From Cryptomeria japonica (Eukaryota > Streptophyta > Pinopsida > Cupressales > Cupressaceae), in NCBI RefSeq assembly GCF_030272615.1, contig NW_026729308.1, positions 43,540-107,539 on the forward strand: a DNA stretch of 64,000 bases. The letters are read 5' to 3'. A model generated the notes under the pieces. It searched no databases. It saw nothing but the letters and a program-made list of their open reading frames with translations, and was not told where the DNA came from. Each line of letters begins with the position of its first letter. Within the stretch, counting starts at the first letter, position 1. Positions 1 to 9,560 of the stretch are shown here, in pieces. The translations under genes and the position numbers were made by a program.

Positions 1-74
1 AAAAAATAGAAGAATGAGAATAACATATAGAAGAAGTAACAAAAGAGAGGAGAGAATCTGCTATGCTAATGAAA

Positions 75-548
75 CTAGTCTAGCACGTCATCTACCCCCC
101 GATCTTGCTGATCAATGTTTCGGGAAGGTAGGGAACACGCTAGAGGAGGAACATCTAACACAGCAGATGGAGCTATCACAAGATCCAAACAAGGGCTATG
201 TTCATGTTCCAAGCCACGCTGTTCTTGTCTAGGAGCTAGGATAAGTGCTTTAGAAAATTCATTAGATAAATGGTTATCAATATCAACAAGTTCATATTCA
301 CTATCAGAAGCAAGAGGAGTAACATTTTCATCATGAATAACATTTTCATCTATAGCATCATCAAGATTTATAAAAATAAGGTCTTTAATTCACACAGGAT
401 CAAGACCATCCTGCATCTTATGTTTGGGAGATTTTGGAGAAAATGGAATAATGCTTGTTGAAGGTGTTTTTGGAGATTGTAAAGTTTGAGAAGCAGCTGC
501 TTGAGCTCTAAGACGATGCTTTCATCAGCGTTCACGTGCAGAATGATT
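75..548 (-). pseudogene. Read-through continuation of the Ty3 gag-pro frame
   Basis: The frame of the gag-pro ORF continues past its TGA (549-551) for another 158 codons to a TAG at 75-77. It is broken only by TGA at 525-527, 522-524 and 390-392. The text between is protein-like (a basic HRLRAQAAASQ stretch, then an acidic D/E-rich segment), and all four internal stops are TGA, the product of CGA by CpG deamination; one pair sits inside an Arg-rich run where CGA is expected. I infer that the original protein ended near 75 or continued into pol to the left. Nothing recognisable is visible in 1-74. Confidence 0.6.
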
Positions 549-3500
549 TCATCTAGTCTTAGTAGGAAGTGGAGAAGATTGAGGAGGAGGAATGTTCTCA
601 TCCTTATCACTTGGGTGTTTAGGTTGTGGTCTCTTAGGCTGGATAATAGGAGAAGAAGAAGGTCTCTTCTCTCTATAAAAAGAAGGAGGAGGAACTGCTC
701 CATATAAAGGAGGAATTTTTGGTTTAGGAAGAAGACCAAGTCCATCATGACGAGGAGGTATAGGTCTACTTTTAGAAGGTTTATTAGGCATAGACATAGT
801 CACATCCATAGGGATGGGTTGGGAATCTTCTTGAGGAAAGACATTAGTTTTATCTTTCAAAGGAAGAACTTCCTTCTCAAGAATGATAGGAATATCAAGT
901 TTAGGTGTTCTAGGTTCACTTAAAGATAGGATCATATCTGTTTTCCACTTTTGATAAGATTTGAAAAGATGATCACTTCGCGGAGGAAGAGATTGGAATT
1001 GTTTAGGCCAAAAGTAATCAATAGGAACACTAGAAGTTCTTTCAGCTGGTTTAAAGAGACTATGATTGACAGTAACAACTTCACCATTATGGGGAAATTT
1101 CAAACACTTATGAATAGGAGAAGAAATAGCTTTCATGGAAGATAGCCAAGGATAGCCAAGCTTCACACGAAATTGTTCAGATGAAGGAATAATAGCAAAG
1201 TTCACATCAAGGGATTTGTTATGGACCTCAATAGGTAATGTAATAGAACCAATTGCAGGAGAAGAAAATGCATCAAATAATTTTACAACCACATTTGTTT
1301 TGTCATAGATCACTTGATTCAATTGCAAAGTAAAAAGAAATTCTTCAGTAATAACATTAATCATGCACGAAGGATCAATAAGCACTCCACGAAAAGGTGT
1401 ATTCTTGACTTTTGCAACTATGTATAAAGGACCATCAGGTGCCCTGATAGTTTCATTAGAATCAAATGTGATGGAAGGTTCTTTAGGGTTTTCTTGCTGC
1501 TCTACAAAGTTAATCACATTCGGAGTCATAGACACAAGACCATTAGATGAAAGAGAGGAATCATTAGTCTCAATCGCATTAGAGGTATGAGAAGGTAATG
1601 GATCAGTAAAAATCTGAAGATTTTGGTTAGGAGGAGCTACAGATGTGTTGCCTTTATCATTCACTCCAGAAACAGAAATAGTATTATTATCAATCAAATC
1701 TTGAATTTTACCCTTCAAAGAAAAACATTTTTCAGTATCATGCCCCGGTTGACGATGAAATTGACAAAAAGATTTGTTATCAAAATAAGGTGAAGTAATC
1801 TTTGCAGGATCAATTTGCCTTATAGGAGGAAGAGTAAGCACATTTTGTTCCAATAACTTATTCATAATACTATGCAATGATTCATTCAAAGGAGTATACT
1901 TTCTTTCTTTCTTGAAAAACTTAGAAATAGGAGGCACACCTAATGCTGCATTCACATTGTTGTTGATGATGTTTTCATTGAATTTGATAGAATCTTTGTT
2001 CGGTTTAAACTTTCCAAATGGTTGTTGACTGCTATCACCCTTATCACTCGGAGCCATAGGATGTGATTGTTCCATTTGACTCATAGTCAGTTGATAATTG
2101 TGAAGAGTTGCACACAACTGTTGGAAAGAAGTAAACTCAGAAAATAGAAGTTTGTCTCGAATATCTTTTTGTAAATTAGAAATAAAGATTCTTTGAATAT
2201 CATTGTCAAGCACTGGAAAATAAATTTGAGCATACAAATGCTTATATCTACCAATGAAATCAGTCACTTTTTCTTTAACACCTTGTTTACAATGCATTAA
2301 ATCAATCAAAGTAACTTTAGGACTTATATTGTTTTGAAATTGTTGAATGAAAGCATTTGCAAGTTGTTCGAAAGAAGTAATAGAATAAGAAGGCAACGAG
2401 CAATACCATTGTAGGGCTTTGTCTCTTAATGTTCTAGTAAACAGTTTTGCAAGCAACCTTTGGTCATAAGCAAAATCAGTACAGATTGTTTGAAAAGTCT
2501 TAACATGTGTTAGAGGATCACCTTTATCATTATAAAGCTCCAAATGCGGGATTTCAACATGTTTAGGAGGGATAGCTCGAACAATGTCAAGAGAAAGTGG
2601 GCTCGCAACATCAAATGTGGGCACACTAAACTTAGATTGATTCATAGAGGCAATTTGTTGCTGTAAAGAAGAGACAGTTTGTGCAAGATTGTTAATGGTC
2701 GCTTCAGTCGAAGAATTCATATTAGATGTGTTAGATTGAGATGGAGGTGTTATGTTATTGAAAGAAGGTAAAGAGTAAGGTGGTGGGACTCTATGATAAT
2801 TAGTCATAGGAGATGACTGGACAGGAGGAACACTACAAGGAGGAATGGAATGGTTAAATGAATTGCCCCCTTGCGTCATGTTCATTTGTGAAGATGTAAT
2901 AGGAACACTTATTGAAGGAATGAATGAAGAAGTCGGATTGAATGAAGGAAGAGGGTTAATTGAAGAAGAAGGATTGCCCCCATGACTGGTGATCACAGGA
3001 GGAATGTCTTGTATAGAAGTAGTCATTATGTTTGATGTAAAGGTAGGTATGCTAGCAATAGAAGTTGTCAAAGGGATAGAGTGATTGACTTGAGTGGGAG
3101 GTTGTGTATAACCTAAAGTTTCAGCACAACTCTTCATAGGCATCACATTCGAATCCAGAATGTGTGCAATACCACGCAAAATATCAATTCCATTCTTATC
3201 ACTTTGAAGCATATGTTTTAAACCCTCAATTAAAGGAAGAGCTTGACTATCGGGGTATTCTTGAGACATCCATTGTCGAAAATCGTCAAATTGGTTATCC
3301 AATTTCGCAAGTTGTTCTACAGAAACCTCATGGAGAGCTTCTTCATCATTAGGAGGATTAGAGGAATTACCCATGTCCTCGTTAAAAAGGCTATTCAAAT
3401 TAGGTTCCATCTCCTCAGTAATTAAACCTCGGAAAGACTTAATTCTACGGCTTCGTCTAACGGGAATAGTGTAAGTAGGGCTTATTGTTGTAAAACTCAT
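549..3500 (-). CDS. Ty3/gypsy gag-protease polyprotein (983 codons)
   Basis: Gag packages element RNA in cytoplasmic particles and the retropepsin-type protease would cleave the polyprotein. Seen in order: a basic N-terminus; a long S/P/T/N-rich region (about residues 130-300); the retrotransposon gag core (about 315-480) with GDPLTHVKTFQT and a W-Y tryptophan-bearing helix (DKALQWYCSLPS); a zinc-knuckle-like CQFHRQPGHDTEKC (about 585) where His replaces the second Cys, common in Tat/Athila gags; and a protease-like domain (about 690-830). The protease motif reads GVLIDPSCMINVI: the Asp is kept but Gly/Ser of the usual D-S/T-G is replaced by Pro-Ser, so activity is doubtful unless this is a lineage variant. 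The first ATG is used because it starts a long open frame just inside the leader. The frame stays open for almost 3 kb, so this is a young or formerly constrained copy. The TGA at 549 looks like a decayed CGA (see 75-548). Confidence 0.8.
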   Translation of the reverse strand: MSFTTISPTYTIPVRRSRRIKSFRGLITEEMEPNLNSLFNEDMGNSSNPPNDEEALHEVSVEQLAKLDNQFDDFRQWMSQEYPDSQALPLIEGLKHMLQSDKNGIDILRGIAHILDSNVMPMKSCAETLGYTQPPTQVNHSIPLTTSIASIPTFTSNIMTTSIQDIPPVITSHGGNPSSSINPLPSFNPTSSFIPSISVPITSSQMNMTQGGNSFNHSIPPCSVPPVQSSPMTNYHRVPPPYSLPSFNNITPPSQSNTSNMNSSTEATINNLAQTVSSLQQQIASMNQSKFSVPTFDVASPLSLDIVRAIPPKHVEIPHLELYNDKGDPLTHVKTFQTICTDFAYDQRLLAKLFTRTLRDKALQWYCSLPSYSITSFEQLANAFIQQFQNNISPKVTLIDLMHCKQGVKEKVTDFIGRYKHLYAQIYFPVLDNDIQRIFISNLQKDIRDKLLFSEFTSFQQLCATLHNYQLTMSQMEQSHPMAPSDKGDSSQQPFGKFKPNKDSIKFNENIINNNVNAALGVPPISKFFKKERKYTPLNESLHSIMNKLLEQNVLTLPPIRQIDPAKITSPYFDNKSFCQFHRQPGHDTEKCFSLKGKIQDLIDNNTISVSGVNDKGNTSVAPPNQNLQIFTDPLPSHTSNAIETNDSSLSSNGLVSMTPNVINFVEQQENPKEPSITFDSNETIRAPDGPLYIVAKVKNTPFRGVLIDPSCMINVITEEFLFTLQLNQVIYDKTNVVVKLFDAFSSPAIGSITLPIEVHNKSLDVNFAIIPSSEQFRVKLGYPWLSSMKAISSPIHKCLKFPHNGEVVTVNHSLFKPAERTSSVPIDYFWPKQFQSLPPRSDHLFKSYQKWKTDMILSLSEPRTPKLDIPIILEKEVLPLKDKTNVFPQEDSQPIPMDVTMSMPNKPSKSRPIPPRHDGLGLLPKPKIPPLYGAVPPPSFYREKRPSSSPIIQPKRPQPKHPSDKDENIPPPQSSPLPTKTR

Positions 3501-3628
3501 GCACTAGAGAGGGAGAGAAAATTTTGAATTTTAAAGGTAGCAATTTTTAGTAAAATCAGCCAATCTTCTAGATTTAAGCTGTTAAATGCAATCACGACAG
3601 TCTCCCGAAATTTCAGAAAAAATGTCCA

Positions 3629-3658
3629 GGACCGTGGCGCTTGGAGTGCACACGGTCC
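3629..3658. other. GGACCGTG-GCGC hairpin in the Ty3 leader
   Basis: GGACCGTG (3629-3636) pairs with CACGGTCC (3651-3658). GCGC (3637-3640) pairs, with one wobble, with GTGC (3646-3649). A related sequence sharing GGCGC and GCACACGGTCC lies at about 4437-4467. The two copies about 800 bases apart suggest a reused structural element in the leader. Confidence 0.6.
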
Positions 3659-5081
3659 TTGCAACTTTTTTCGAAATTTGCAGGGATGAAAGTTATGATG
3701 ATTTTAGAGCTAATTTGAAAAAATTGAGTGATTTTACGATCTGTAGGTAGGCCAAATTAAATTTGCAATCTCGAAATTGAACCCTACCAAGATTGTCGAA
3801 AAATGCAAAATTTGAATTTTGAAAAAGAGAGGGAAACTGAAATTTTGAATTTTATGATTTTAGAGGGAATACCAAAAGCAATGCAAGTTTTGAAATTTAA
3901 AAGTTGACTCAATTTTACGCAAAATTCAATTTTGAAAGCGGAAATTAAAGTTGTTGTAATTAAGCACTTAATTTCAAAAGTCACAAATTGCAAGAATTTA
4001 AATAAAGCACTGAAATTTTTAATGAATGCAAACACACTTTTCAGATTTAGGACAGTAAGAACACAATTTTGACACAGGAAAATCGATCGAACCCTTGTTG
4101 CTCTCCCCTCTTCCAACTCCAAGGAGAGAGAAGGGAGTTTGCTAGGGTTGATGGTTTTCACTTGGGAGACTTTACATTCAAAAGAGGGGTTGAAACCCAC
4201 AAGATCCAATCCCACACAATGCAAGATTGGATGCTAAATGCGTTTCAAGGGTTAAGACAACAAGGCTACCCTCTTTTGTAAAGAATGTTGATAGAAGAAT
4301 TAAGCTAGGAATGCATAGAAAGTGAGAAAGATTCGCTTATAAATTGAGATAGGGATACAGGATGAAACTGTGGACCTGGAATTAGTAGTAAAATGTCGAT
4401 ACGGCACTGTCCTGCAAATTTGAGCAAAAGTTGACGGGACGATGGCGCCCGGCATGCACACGGTCCTCCGAAAAATCTGCGAAACGAAGGGGGATCTGTT
4501 CGTCTCTGCACAAGGATTCCAGATCTTCAATTTCAACCGCATACCTGCACCCTACACACAGAAAAGCAAAGACGATTGGGGGGTTAGGGATTAGGGGTTT
4601 GCCTTTAGGTCAAACCCCGGTTTTGGAATTAACCAAGAAATGAGAAATGTTGTAAATGTAAATGTCTGTAATGTAAAACAAGTACTAATACCTTGTTGTA
4701 AGGATATTTGTATCCTTATGTGTGAAGGTATAGATGTTTTTGTTTGTTGTATGTTGTATGTTGTAGTATGTGATCTCCTCTTCAATGGTTGAATCCTTGT
4801 CTTGAATGCAACACTTAGCCTTGAATGGAGACATAGAATGATCAATTGCTTGAAGGAAGGCTTGAATGCTTGAATGCTTGAATATCATTTCCACCTTTTT
4901 CCCTCCTTTTTTCATCTACCCAAATGGGAGAGGAAAATGTAGTTTATATACTTGCCAATTAGGGTTAATAGACTGATTTTCTCGACCTTAGGCCGACCAG
5001 GAAAGATAATTTCCAATTTGCAAACAAAAAGACCCGAAGTCCCATAGGAGACCGGGCCCAAAATAGGGCCAGGGACCAGGG

Positions 5082-5110
5082 CACTGGGTGCTCTGGTCCC
5101 ACCTCCCGGG
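5082..5110. other. Perfect two-part hairpin in the Ty3 LTR
   Basis: GGGACCAG (5082-5089) pairs with CTGGTCCC (5103-5110). Inside it GCAC (5091-5094) pairs with GTGC (5098-5101) around a TGG loop, with one unpaired base on each side. It lies in the GC-richest part of the LTR. It could fold in RNA or be a protein-binding palindrome; function is unknown. Confidence 0.7.
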
Positions 5111-5271
5111 ACAGCAGGGTGCAAAGGAGGTTTAGGCCAGGGTGCAAGAAAATGCAGTTTTTGGTGTCGTGGACAAGTTTTGGGGTCTCCATTTAGGTTT
5201 CGTGTTGCATCGCCATCGTGAAGACCGAAATGCAGTCGAAATTGCAAGTGTCGCAATTTTAGGACACTACA

Positions 5272-5675
5272 CTATCGAATATATTTTAGTAGTTGATGCT
5301 GATTTACACCCTTTAGGATGTTTTCTAAAGGTGTACAGGAATAATACAGGAAATATTACAGGGAACAAGAATTGAAGACAAAATTCTCTAACTGAGACTG
5401 AATTGACACACAACAACAGGAAATCACTTCATACAGGAAGAAATTATGTTTTAGTTCTTTACTTTTTGGCATTGTTGTCAAAGGGGGAGAAGACTAATAT
5501 CAGGGGAGAAGACTAAAAGAAGATTGAGAGAAGACTACAGATTTGAAAGAAGACTGAAGTGAAGAGGAGAAGTCTAATGTATGGGGGAGAGCATTTCAGC
5601 ATTTCAAAATCACAGCAATCCGAATCTTTTAAGGTCAAATCAATTGGTTTTGCCATCAATGCCAAAGGGGGAGAT
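5272..5675 (+). mobile_element. 3' end of a Copia family-F element
   Basis: Plus-strand 3' non-coding sequence. It is the reverse-complement counterpart of 54677-55060 in element F (shared segments around the AGGTGTA and GAATTGAAGACA stretches). It contains purine-rich tracts (GGGGGAGAAGACTAA repeated around 5487-5590) and ends with a polypurine tract, CCAAAGGGGGAGAT, directly before the LTR at 5676. The upstream part was cut off by the Ty3 insertion at 5271/5272. Confidence 0.7.
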
Positions 5676-6665
5676 TGTTGGAAATATAGCTTTATAATAG
5701 ACAATGAAAGATTGTTGGCATTTCAATAAGGATATTGAGAAGGTTGTTGATGATTATGGATATAACTGATTAAGGATGTTTACTGTCTTGATATTATTAT
5801 TTTGTCATTGATGTCAAGAAACTGATTTTCTAATTCAGTATGATGTTGCCATATCTTGAGAAGTATTATTTGAAGAGTATATAGATGTCGGTAAAAGACA
5901 CAAAAAGAATATGATGAATAAGGGGATGAATAAGGTATTCAATGGGCAACTATTACCGAGTCAGACAATGATGAGATCATGATGTTTAGATTGTTTTAAA
6001 CATCATACAGATGTTGTAAATTGTAAGGTTAATACTATACTATGTTATCAAGCAAAGAACCTAGTCGGTAAACTCTAAGGTTATTGGTATCGGTTAATGA
6101 AGGCAGAGTGTCTAGATTGTATTGAGCAAATAGGAATCTTCTTTATCATTTTAGATGTGAAGTTGTAGATAGATTTTTATTACTGTTATTTTGTGAAAGT
6201 GATAGAAAATCTCTTAACTGAGTGGACCTAATAGTCTTATTTGTAAAACCCTCTAGCAAGGTGACATTCTGATTGAGTTTTTGAAATCCTTTAACAAGGT
6301 CACTTCTAACAAGGTGAAGATCCTAACAGATATGAGGGAAATCCCTTAACCGGGTCACATCTAGCAATGTGTTTGTAATCTTTAACAGGATTTGCTTTTA
6401 ACTAAGCATACTCTAGAAGAGTATATTTCTTAGTGGGTCTGAAATCCCATAGTGGTTTTTCCCTATTTGGGTTTCCATGTTAAATCTGGTGTTATGAGGT
6501 TTATGAAGTTTATATGCTTTTGAGTTTGCATGTTTAACAAATTTGGTTATATTACTGAAGTATATGTTACCGAGGTTGAATCTGATGTTTTTATGGAAGA
6601 TTAAGCTTGTATGATTCACCCCCCCCCTCTCATCTTGTTGTTTATTGGATCTGTAGTTATATTAA
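5676..6665 (+). repeat. LTR of Copia family F (plus orientation)
   Basis: It starts TGTTGG right after a polypurine tract. It contains the shared degenerate TCTAACAAGGT-type repeat array (about 6235-6420), the conserved GTGGTTTTTCCC...GGGTTTCCA box (6450-6480) and the C-rich box GATTCACCCCCCCCTCTC (about 6613-6632). Its right end is followed by a PBS-like GTATCAGAAC (6666-6675). It matches the LTRs of element F at 54055-54676 and 56518-58006, but lacks roughly 400 bases present in the middle of the latter. The exact 3' end is uncertain. Confidence 0.7.
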
Positions 6666-6680
6666 GTATCAGAACTTTCA

Positions 6681-7083
6681 CAAATACCTTAACCAAAAAC
6701 CTTGCCGGTGAATAACCTTCGCTCTTCTCTGCTTCTTATTCGCTCTTCAAAATAGATACATCAAAGTGCTTAAACAATTTTCCTACAATATCTCATATAT
6801 TGCTCATTACATTGTCTTATTACATCACTACCACATTACAAAATGACTTACAAGATCACATACATATATGAGTCTTTACAATACAGCAAGTCAGCTATAC
6901 AAATATATTTTACAATACAAAACATTATTGTTCCAAGTCGCCCTAGAGTGCCAGTATGATTTGTTGTCGGTGTAGACTAGATTTCAGTGTGAAGTGCCTG
7001 CCAGTGCCGGTGTAACCTATAAACCATAATACCAGTTGGTTGCCATCAATGACAACATCAACTATTCACATTTGAGTGTAAAA
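6681..7083 (-). repeat. LTR1 of the NA tandem (truncated 3' LTR of copy A)
   Basis: Homologous to about the right-hand 400 bases of LTR2 (20885-21735) and LTR3 (45974-46842), from CAAATACCTTAACC to GAGTGTA. The other half is missing, replaced by family-F sequence. The Copia-1 element inserted almost exactly at the LTR/internal junction. When it is removed, the flanks rejoin as gagtgtaaaatgccaaca followed by the NA polypurine tract, as seen intact at 21715-21750. Confidence 0.75.
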
Positions 7084-8531
7084 TGTTATTGGCATATGAT
7101 GCAGAGGTGATAATGTATGTTGTCATTGATGTCAATAACTGCTAAAGCAAGTGGACCGGTATGAAGATTGGAAGTGGTTATGGTCAATTGGGATGGAGTG
7201 ACCAGTGTGGACCGGTGTCGGGGTTCACTAAGTGTGACTATCGGTTGGTAGTCTCAGTTTAGCTCTAGGGTTACCGGTTTGGCTTGTGCGGTGCAACCGA
7301 TGATGTTTCGTGACCAGTTAGTTAAAGGAATAAGGATAAAGATAGAGATTCCATGTTAGCTCTGTGCATGTGAAGGATTTATTTGTGGTTCTTATGCATG
7401 AAGATTGAATGCATTAAATGCCTATCTCAGGAATGAGCATTTTTATTAGTGGTGTGTGAAGAGTGCGTGATGGGTTATTGATTTTCAGATGCGATGAAGT
7501 TTGGACGGTGCAGGATGTATTGAGATTTGTTTTAGATCATTTCATTTTATGTAATGTGTTTAGACAGTCAGGATTGGACCACTTGTAAGTGTAAACTTTA
7601 AATGTTTAGGGTTTAGGGTTTATGCTATTGACCTAATTGTTGTCTATAAGGTCGATGAGTTTTGATTTGTAGTTGTTGGCAAAAGTTGTATTTGTGTCTG
7701 CATGTTGGAGATTTGATACTTCCCAAACCAGAGTGAGGAATCTACAGAGTGTGACTGTAGAAGAGAGGAAATGAAAAGGATTTGCCTTAGCAAGAAGTGT
7801 TATTATCAAATCGGTTGTTTTATCTATTGTCTTCTAACTATTTCAATAGAAGGTAAATCCCTTGACCGGGTAGCTTTAACAGGCTTTGTTGTAAATCCTC
7901 TAACCAAGTGGCTCAGGGTTATTGAGTTCTTAAATCCTCTAGCAAGGTAACTCTTAATAGGGTTTCAACCTTTAATAGGGTATATAGCCATCCCTTAACC
8001 CGGTGATCCCTAAAAAGATCTGTTCCTAAGAGGACCTTTATTGTAAAGTCTTTAACCAGACTAGGCTCCCAACAGAGCGGACTTCAAAAGAGTTCACAAA
8101 TAGCTAGTGGGTATTCATTCCCACTGTGGTTTTTCCCATTTGGGTTTCCACGTGAAAAATCTGTGTGTTATGGGTTGTGAGATTTTCATGCAATGATTGT
8201 GTGGCTTTGATTAAGTTAGATATGCATGCATTGTTAAATGGTTGTGGTATTATTGGTACAACTCATGCATGATTATATCAGTGAAGTAGTTATCAAGGTT
8301 TGAGATGTATTGAATGTTGTCCGAAGTATTTTTGTTTAACAAGTATAGTTGTATGAAGTATTTTTGTTTAACCGGTATAGATTGGTTAAGTTCAGTGGTG
8401 AAGACAACTGGTCAACAACTGGTCAACTATGTTTTGATATAACAAAGTGTTGAAGCAGTTTGTTTTTCTATACTAATTCACCCCCCCTCTCAGTACAGGT
8501 TAGGACCTTAGTAGTTCATCATTATTTATCA
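7084..8531 (+). repeat. 5' LTR of Copia-1
   Basis: It starts TGTTATTGGCATATG (the 3' copy reads TGTTGGCATATG) and ends TTATCA, two bases before the primer-binding site. Inside are an array of AATCCTCTAACCAGGT-like repeats (about 7850-8090), the conserved CACTGTGGTTTTTCCC box with GGGTTTCCACGTG (about 8115-8152), and the C-rich box AATTCACCCCCCCTCTCAGT (about 8476-8495). It was paired with 13082-14533 by eye along its whole length. Confidence 0.9.
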
Positions 8532-8533
8532 AT

Positions 8534-8545
8534 TGGTATCAGAGC
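8534..8545 (+). other. Primer-binding site of Copia-1 (initiator Met tRNA type)
   Basis: TGGTATCAGAGC is the standard plant copia site complementary to the 3' end of initiator methionine tRNA. It lies two bases after the end of the LTR. Confidence 0.95.
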
Positions 8546-8602
8546 ACATCCAGGTCCTCAGTGATATAAGCTTAACCGCTTGAGGAAAAAGATCTTGTTT
8601 TA

Positions 8603-9559
8603 ATGATGAAGAGGGAAGGTCCTAAGTTCAACAGGGACAACTTGAAGATATGGAAGGACAGGATGAAGATATATATCAAGAGTTTGGGTACACAACACTC
8701 AAACTATGTTGAGAATGCCTATGTAATCCCCTCTGGCACTATAACTGATGATCAGAAAAGAGAGATACAAAATAATGGGCAAGTCAAGGAAGCCCTTATT
8801 AGCATCTTGTCCAATGTAGAGTTCATTCATGTACAAGATAAGTACAATCCAAAAGAAGTATAGGACAAACTAGAATCCATTTATGGCAGCAATGAACATG
8901 TCAAGTAGGCTAAGGAAGAAAGCCTTAGAGGAAAGTTTGAAGATATGAGGATGGTTGAAGGAGAGACCATTCAATAGTATGGCATAAGAATCAAGACAAT
9001 GCTTGGAGAGATCAAGAGCACTGGTGGAACAATTGATGATGCCACTATTGTCAGTAAAGTTCTGAGATCACTTTTACCAGTCTATGCAATCAGGGTTGCC
9101 TCTATTCAGGAGCTAAGGTCTATCAACAAAACCAAGGTATCTTTAGACTCTATTTTTGTAAAGTTGACTGCATATGCATTGAATGGCTATGATGGTAGTG
9201 TTCAGAAGACCGAGTTAGACTTTAGAGTGTTTGTTTCCTATGCACCAACCGGGAAAGGAAAAGAGGTCAGTACTAGTTATGAATCCAGGCCAAGCAGAGA
9301 TATGGATGATGAGGAGAATCTGATGGAGTTTGAAGCTCTTCTTTCCAAGAGACTTCCAAAAGGCACCAAAAAATACAGAGGCAAGATTCCTTTGAAGTGT
9401 TTTTCCTGCAATAAGATAGGACATATAGTTGTTACCTATCCTAACAATGACAATAAGGATAAACCAAAGAGGTTTAGGAAGTATAAAGGAGTAGGTATGA
9501 GAAATTCTCTTGTTGTAGTGAATGAAGGTGTTACCGATGAGGAATCAGAGGATGAATAG
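8603..9559 (+). pseudogene. Copia-1 gag (UBN2-type capsid plus zinc knuckle), broken
   Basis: A capsid/nucleocapsid protein that would form the cytoplasmic particle. One reading frame of 319 codons starts at the first ATG after the primer-binding site (MMKREGPKFNRDNLKIW, the usual copia gag opening). It contains the UBN2-like helical region (DMRMVEGETIQ, then VLRSLLPVYAIRVASIQEL), and a zinc knuckle at about 9397-9440 reading CFSCNKIGHIVVTYP, whose last Cys is lost. Three in-frame TAG stops lie at 8861, 8906 and 8975. Copia-3 has the same gag at 50005-50815, which supports the frame. A frame change at about 9555 leads into pol, which may be decay or the original gag-pol arrangement. Confidence 0.85.
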
Positions 9560-9560
9560 A

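Larger units (their letters stand above)
1..5271 (-). mobile_element. Ty3/gypsy (Tat/Athila-like) LTR retrotransposon, 5' half
   Basis: This is the 5' part of a minus-strand Ty3 element: LTR and leader (3501-5271) followed by the gag-protease frame (75-3500). The RT and 3' LTR would lie left of the window. The outer end at 5271 reads TGTAGTGTCC on the minus strand, a typical LTR start, and it abruptly interrupts Copia family F 3' sequence that begins at 5272. The possible 5-bp target duplication there (ctatc, 5272-5276) cannot be confirmed because the other end is outside. Lineage is inferred from the gag and protease sequence; Tat and Athila are not separable without RT. Confidence 0.75.
3501..5271 (-). 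repeat. 5' LTR plus leader of the Ty3 element (inner LTR boundary unresolved)
   Basis: This is non-coding sequence upstream of gag on the minus strand. The outer LTR end is at 5271 (TGTAGTGTCC). A TATA-like ATTTATAAG lies at about 4335-4345 on the minus strand. I could not place the LTR/primer-binding-site junction: no match to the common iMet site is present and the element has no second LTR in the window. Two strong hairpins occur (3629-3658 and 5082-5110), and a third degenerate copy of the GGCGC hairpin near 4437-4467. The short ORFs here (for example 3784-4224) have no recognisable domain and I treat them as chance. Confidence 0.6.

Noticed and set aside
3635-3642. TGGCGC on the plus strand as a Ty3 primer-binding site.
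   Set aside because: The element is transcribed from the minus strand, and the site lies inside a hairpin and not next to an LTR end.
3784-4845. Several short minus-strand ORFs upstream of gag-pro as a possible extra gene.
   Set aside because: They lie in the LTR/leader, in different frames, without domains or shared structure.
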